DNA of 64,000 nucleotides from Clostridiales bacterium. Its GTDB lineage: Bacteria; Bacillota; Clostridia; Lachnospirales; Lachnospiraceae. Position 1 is the first letter of the stretch, and each line of letters starts with the position of its first letter. The position numbers and the translations under genes are program-made. The notes under the pieces are model-generated. The model searched no databases and was not told where the DNA came from. It worked only from the letters and a program-made list of their open reading frames with translations. Shown here piece after piece: positions 60,661 to 64,000 of the stretch. The stretch covers positions 1-64,000 of the forward strand of contig JAATFT010000090.1 of assembly GCA_015655075.1 (NCBI GenBank). Reading direction: 5' to 3'.

Positions 60661-61284
60661 ATGAAGAATGTAATTACAATAAGCAGGCAATACGGAAGCG
60701 GCGGAAGGGAAATAGGTAAAAAACTTGCCGATAAACTTGGAATTCCATTCTATGATAATGAATTGATTAGCCGGGCTGCAAAGGAAAGCGGGTTTTCTCC
60801 ATCATCATTTGAAAATGCAGAAAATAAAGCCTCGAACAGCTTGTTATACTCCATTGCCATGGGGATGAACGCTTATGGATACCAGGAATTGGGCTTTGGA
60901 AATTTATCCTTGGATGACCGGATTTATTTAGCCCAGTCCGATATAATCCGGAAGGTTGCGCAGGAAGGCCCCTGTGTTATTGTGGGCAGGTGTGCGGATT
61001 ATATATTAAACGATATTCCTGGAGTTGTTAATATATTTGTATGGGCGGAAATTGATTTTAGGATAAAAAGAATTATGGAGCTTTATAATCTTACGGAAGC
61101 AAAAGCAGCGGAAAAAATCCATAAGATGGATAAGGGAAGGGCCAACTATTATAATTATCATTCTTCTGAAAAATGGGGAAGGGCTGAAAATTACCATTTA
61201 TCCCTCCGAAGTGATTATGTGGGTTTGGACGGATGCGCCTGCTGCATTGTGTCATATATAGAGTACGGAAATAAGAAAGATTAA
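60661..61284 (+). CDS. Cytidylate kinase-like family protein
   Basis: 207 residues from ATG 60661, chosen because the protein then begins directly with KNVITISRQYGSGGREIGKK; the frame is open for 42 further codons upstream, and GTG 60649 has AAAGGGC in front. The P-loop SRQYGSGGREIG, LGIPFYDNELISRAA, and GPCVIVGRCADYIL with the lid region RIKRIMELYNLTEAKAAEKI are typical of this uncharacterised nucleotide kinase family. Substrate unknown. Confidence 0.86.
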   Translation: MKNVITISRQYGSGGREIGKKLADKLGIPFYDNELISRAAKESGFSPSSFENAENKASNSLLYSIAMGMNAYGYQELGFGNLSLDDRIYLAQSDIIRKVAQEGPCVIVGRCADYILNDIPGVVNIFVWAEIDFRIKRIMELYNLTEAKAAEKIHKMDKGRANYYNYHSSEKWGRAENYHLSLRSDYVGLDGCACCIVSYIEYGNKKD

Positions 61285-61564
61285 ATATTACCGAGCACCG
61301 CCTTTTATGGGAAGATAAAAAGCATCTTCCCATAAGCTATATTACAGGAACAAAAAGCATGTTCCCGTAATCGGATGGACGGCGGTAAAAAGCACCGCCT
61401 TTTATCAGAAGATAAAAAGCAATCTTCTGATAAGCTATATTACAGGAACATGCCGTAATTACCCAGAATATTATCAATATAATTAACCCAGGCGGCATGG
61501 TTTTAAGTCGGGGTCTGATCCATTTGTGAATGGAACGAAATGATTGAAAGGTATGGGAATTAAA
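61285..61564. other. Intergenic region filled by a hairpin array
   Basis: About 280 bases, of which 61295-61460 form two related direct repeats and four consecutive stem-loops (separate entry). The remainder holds a weak ribosome-binding region for the next gene. Confidence 0.6.
61295..61460. repeat. Array of four stem-loops with shared AAAAGC loop
   Basis: Stem 1 TTATGGGAAGAT/ATCTTCCCATAA (61305-61335, loop AAAAAGC); stem 2 TTAC-A-GGAACA/TGTTCC-C-GTAA (61342-61370, loop AAAAGCA); stem 3 GGCGGT/ACCGCC (61381-61399, loop AAAAAGC); stem 4 TTATCAGAAGAT/ATCTTCTGATAA (61402-61433, loop AAAAAGCA). Stems 1 and 4 belong to two direct repeats that share GCACCGCCTTTTAT and AAGCTATATTACAGGAACA; the bases that differ between them are changed on both sides of the stem. 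Confidence 0.75.
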
Positions 61565-62767
61565 ATGAAATGGAATGACAAATTAAACAAGAAATATACC
61601 TTAATTGCCGTTTATGTAATTGTAACCTGTATTATTATTTATTGTTTAAGCTTGGTGGCAAAAAGTGTACCGGCCATTATAATGGATATTATGGGACGGG
61701 TTAACTGGTTTATGAAAGTGGCAAAGCCAATTATGTTTGGTTTTGTAATTGCTTATCTTTTTGATCCTTTAAATGATTTTTTAGAAGCTAAAATCAAAAA
61801 TATAAAAATAAAAAGCAGGGGCTTAAAATCACCCCGGTCTTGGGCGGTATTTACAACCGTTATCCTTTTTTTTATCATTGTAGTTGGAATCATATCATTG
61901 TTGGTATTCAGCGTAACCGATCAATTGCGGTTAGCTAATTTTGATGATCTTATTATACTGGCTAATTCTTACATGAATACCTTTAACGATTTCCGGGATT
62001 CCATTTTGAAGAAACTGGATGATCTGAATATTCAATCCAATGAAATCTCACAATATGTAAAGGATGCGGCCACGTATATTTTAAATTATTTAAAGATATT
62101 GGGAGGCTCCATGGTCACTTCTATCAGTAATATATCCTCTTATATTACGACCTTTTTGTTTTCCTTTATTATTGCAGTTTATTTTATGATAGACGGCAAA
62201 ATGATTACGGAATATTTAAAGAAGGTAGGAAGGGCTTTAATGAGTGAAAAATGCAATCTAAAAATAAAAAAATTTCTGGCGGATGCAGACGATGTTTTCT
62301 CCGGATATATCCGGGGACAGTTGGCAGATGCTTTTGTCATGATGATTTTAATCAGTTTTACTCTTTCCGTGGTTGGAGTTAAGTTTGCAATCATTATTGG
62401 CATATTTGCCGGTATCGGAAATCTTATACCCTATTGCGGGCCCTTCATAGCTTACTTTTGTACGGTGATTGTATGTGTTATAAACGGTCAGTACAAGGAA
62501 TTAATTATAGCAGTTGTTACTTTATTTATTATACAGGCAGTTGACGGCAATATTATAGCCCCCAAACTTTTGAGCAAAAGCATTCAGATACATCCCGTAT
62601 TGGTTATTATTTCATTAATATTTGGGAATGCCATCGGCGGCTTGTTAGGCATGCTTTTAGCCGTTCCGGTTGGCGCTCTGATTAAAGTCATATTCGTAAG
62701 ATATATTAATCACAGGCTTGAGGGAAAAGAAGAAGAGAAAAATAAGGAAAATGTTATTTCGGATTAA
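61565..62767 (+). CDS. AI-2E-family membrane protein
   Basis: 400 residues from ATG 61565 (GGGA upstream; a TTG at 61544 is in frame). Eight hydrophobic segments: the first pair at about 12-35 and 50-75, then 100-120, a helical extracellular part, and 195-400 with GIFAGIGNLIPYCGPFIAYF, DGNIIAPKLLSKSIQIHPVL and GNAIGGLLGMLLAVPVGA, all typical of the family. It is not closely similar to the copy at 54.1 kb, and the tail is charged. Function (transport of a small molecule or ions) is not established. Confidence 0.88.
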   Translation: MKWNDKLNKKYTLIAVYVIVTCIIIYCLSLVAKSVPAIIMDIMGRVNWFMKVAKPIMFGFVIAYLFDPLNDFLEAKIKNIKIKSRGLKSPRSWAVFTTVILFFIIVVGIISLLVFSVTDQLRLANFDDLIILANSYMNTFNDFRDSILKKLDDLNIQSNEISQYVKDAATYILNYLKILGGSMVTSISNISSYITTFLFSFIIAVYFMIDGKMITEYLKKVGRALMSEKCNLKIKKFLADADDVFSGYIRGQLADAFVMMILISFTLSVVGVKFAIIIGIFAGIGNLIPYCGPFIAYFCTVIVCVINGQYKELIIAVVTLFIIQAVDGNIIAPKLLSKSIQIHPVLVIISLIFGNAIGGLLGMLLAVPVGALIKVIFVRYINHRLEGKEEEKNKENVISD

Positions 62768-62907
62768 CTGGCATTTACTATAATCATGAAAAGTTGACAT
62801 TATTTAACAAAAAGTCATAAAAACGTAAGAAATAAGATAGTCTTTATTTAAGATATTTAGAGTAAAATAATCTAGGCAAAAATTAGGAAAGAGAGGAGGG
62901 TGCCAGA

Positions 62908-63882
62908 GTGGAGGAGCAGATTGAAAAGATAATCGAGGTTAAAAATGTAAAAAAGATATATCGGATGGGCAGGGAAAAAATTTATGCGGTTGACGATGTA
63001 AACTTTGATATATTAAAAGGTGAATTCTGTTGTCTTTTGGGTACTTCAGGCTCCGGTAAGTCAACCCTGCTTAATCTGATGGCCGGTATTGAAAAACTGA
63101 CGGGCGGTCAGATTATTATTAAGGGCAAGAAGGTACATAAAATGAACGAAAACAGTCTTGCAAAGTTCAGACAACGGTACTTAGGATTTGTATTCCAGTC
63201 GTATAATCTGATGAACTCCATGACAGCTTTGGAAAATGTGGAGTTTCCACTGGTATTTAAAAGAGTTAAAGTAAAGGCCAGAAAAAAAACAGCCAGGGAT
63301 ATGCTGATAAAAGTAGGGCTCGGCTCCAGATTATCCCATAAACCAAAAGAAATGAGCGGCGGTCAGCAGCAGAGAGTGGGTATTGCAAGAGCTTTTGTAG
63401 CGAAACCGGAAATAGTTTTTGCGGATGAACCAACCGGCAATCTGGACACAAAAACCGCAATGGAAGTAATGAATCTTATTAAGACCATTGCCAAGGACAA
63501 TAATCAGACAATAGTAATGGTTACCCATGACAGAAGGCTGGCGGATTTTGCCGACAGAATTATTCATATATTGGACGGGAAAATACAAAGTATTGAAGTG
63601 AATCCGGGCAGGAACAAGCCGGAAGATAGAAATGGATCAATTGATGGAATCGAAAACAGGGAAGTAATAATAAACAGGGAAGTAATAAATATAGAAAATA
63701 AGCCGAATATAAAAATTGAGGCGGATGATACTATATTTTCGGATAAAATAAATATACCAAAAGATAGCGGAAAAGAGACCGCAAAAGACGTTGTGAGGAA
63801 AGAAAAGACAGAAATTAAGGAAAAGGAAATAATTCCGGATAAACTTGCTGAAAGTGAAATAGCGGCATCGGATAACTTATAG
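62908..63882 (+). CDS. ABC transporter ATPase (MacB/LolD type) with charged C-terminal tail
   Basis: 324 residues from GTG 62908 (GAGGAGGG 7-8 bases upstream). Walker A GTSGSGKST, FVFQSYNLMNSMTALENV, signature [15 protein letters not shown], Walker [14 protein letters not shown] and switch His in MVTHDRRLADF place it with MacB/LolD-type ATPases. The ATPase ends near residue 230. About 90 further residues are hydrophilic and rich in Glu, Lys, Asn and Ile (repeats of NREVI and KEKE-like runs), absent from normal members of about 225-235 residues. The permease should be encoded to the right of the window. Confidence 0.9.
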   Translation: MEEQIEKIIEVKNVKKIYRMGREKIYAVDDVNFDILKGEFCCLLGTSGSGKSTLLNLMAGIEKLTGGQIIIKGKKVHKMNENSLAKFRQRYLGFVFQSYNLMNSMTALENVEFPLVFKRVKVKARKKTARDMLIKVGLGSRLSHKPKEMSGGQQQRVGIARAFVAKPEIVFADEPTGNLDTKTAMEVMNLIKTIAKDNNQTIVMVTHDRRLADFADRIIHILDGKIQSIEVNPGRNKPEDRNGSIDGIENREVIINREVINIENKPNIKIEADDTIFSDKINIPKDSGKETAKDVVRKEKTEIKEKEIIPDKLAESEIAASDNL

Positions 63883-63932
63883 CAGAATAATACATAAATA
63901 AAAGAGCAAAGCCTGCAATATTTAGAATATAA

Positions 63933-64000
63933 TCTTACAAGTAATTCTCCCGTTTCTTAGCGAAGCATAAGCGGTGGGTTTGGGACTACTTGTTTCAGTC
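63933..64000. repeat. Mosaic dispersed repeat, family B, copy B3 (cut by window edge)
   Basis: TCTTACAAGTAATTCTCCCG, then TTTCTTAGCGAAGCATAAGC, matches copy B2; GTTTGGGACTACTTGTTTC at the end matches the left part of copy B1. The element continues past 64000. Confidence 0.65.

Noticed and set aside
61295-61460. Direct repeats as a CRISPR array
   Set aside because: Only two long copies, no spacer pattern and no cas genes; the hairpin explanation fits better.
62768-62907. Possible riboswitch before the last ABC ATPase gene
   Set aside because: No conserved aptamer elements or terminator hairpin could be drawn; simply AT-rich.

Overview
The window looks like chromosome of an anaerobic, low-GC Gram-positive of the class Clostridia, most likely Lachnospiraceae or close kin. 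The evidence is strong AGGAGG ribosome-binding sites, TTGACA/TATAAT promoters with 17-base spacers, many lipoprotein-anchored substrate-binding proteins, superoxide reductase instead of an obvious superoxide dismutase, ROK and LacI regulators beside sugar ABC operons, and a VTC/DUF4956/Cthe_2159 cluster. The assignment is inference; no rRNA or tRNA is present to confirm it.

Layout. 1-8.2 kb: an accessory-looking, visibly more GC-rich block with an ABC-2 permease fragment, a LytTR/GHKL two-component pair, and an OmpR-type regulator/kinase plus an ABC ATPase and FtsX-type permease (peptide export or antibiotic-defence type). 8.9-13.8 kb: an SDR dehydrogenase and a ribose-type ABC importer. 14.1-16.7 kb: a polar amino-acid ABC importer with a broken CapA-like remnant inside. 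17.0-19.0 kb: a ROK regulator converging on a HAD phosphatase. 19.8-30.0 kb: a LacI-controlled catabolic operon (M20 hydrolase, class III aminotransferase, sugar ABC importer, fucose-isomerase-like enzyme) ending in a deletion-fused deoC/FGGY-kinase relic. 30.4-32.5 kb: a small unknown protein, a second ROK regulator and a DUF3800 fragment. 33.2-38.5 kb: a two-component system followed by VTC, DUF4956 and a Cthe_2159-like lipoprotein. 38.6-40.3 kb (minus strand): ferritin-like cargo, encapsulin shell and superoxide reductase. 40.6-42.2 kb: preQ1-type riboswitch, queC, a decayed queT/qrtT-like gene and queF. 42.5-47.8 kb: a nitroreductase, a P2-type ATPase with Na,K-ATPase-like signatures, and two TrkA/KtrA-type proteins. 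48.4-51.7 kb: a CUT1 sugar importer without its own ATPase. 52.2-54.0 kb: Pit phosphate transporter and DUF47 protein. 54.1-62.8 kb: two AI-2E-type membrane proteins, a MoxR/DUF58/transglutaminase operon and a cytidylate-kinase-like protein. 62.9-63.9 kb: an ABC ATPase with an unusual charged tail.

The most notable items are: (i) the encapsulin nanocompartment operon with a visible cargo-loading tail and a neighbouring superoxide reductase; (ii) the Na,K-ATPase-like pump beside two RCK proteins; (iii) a run of four stem-loops at 61.3-61.44 kb whose stems differ but whose loops share AAAAGC; (iv) several dispersed intergenic repeat families, including a TA-flanked MITE-like element in three copies and a mosaic element in about six pieces; (v) a LacI operator pair at 19.80 and 21.09 kb that defines the regulon of the aminotransferase/sugar operon; and (vi) several gene relics (deoC, FGGY kinase, capA-like, queT-like, DUF3800, an HTH gene) showing ongoing deletion. 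No CRISPR array, intact insertion sequence, rRNA or tRNA was seen.
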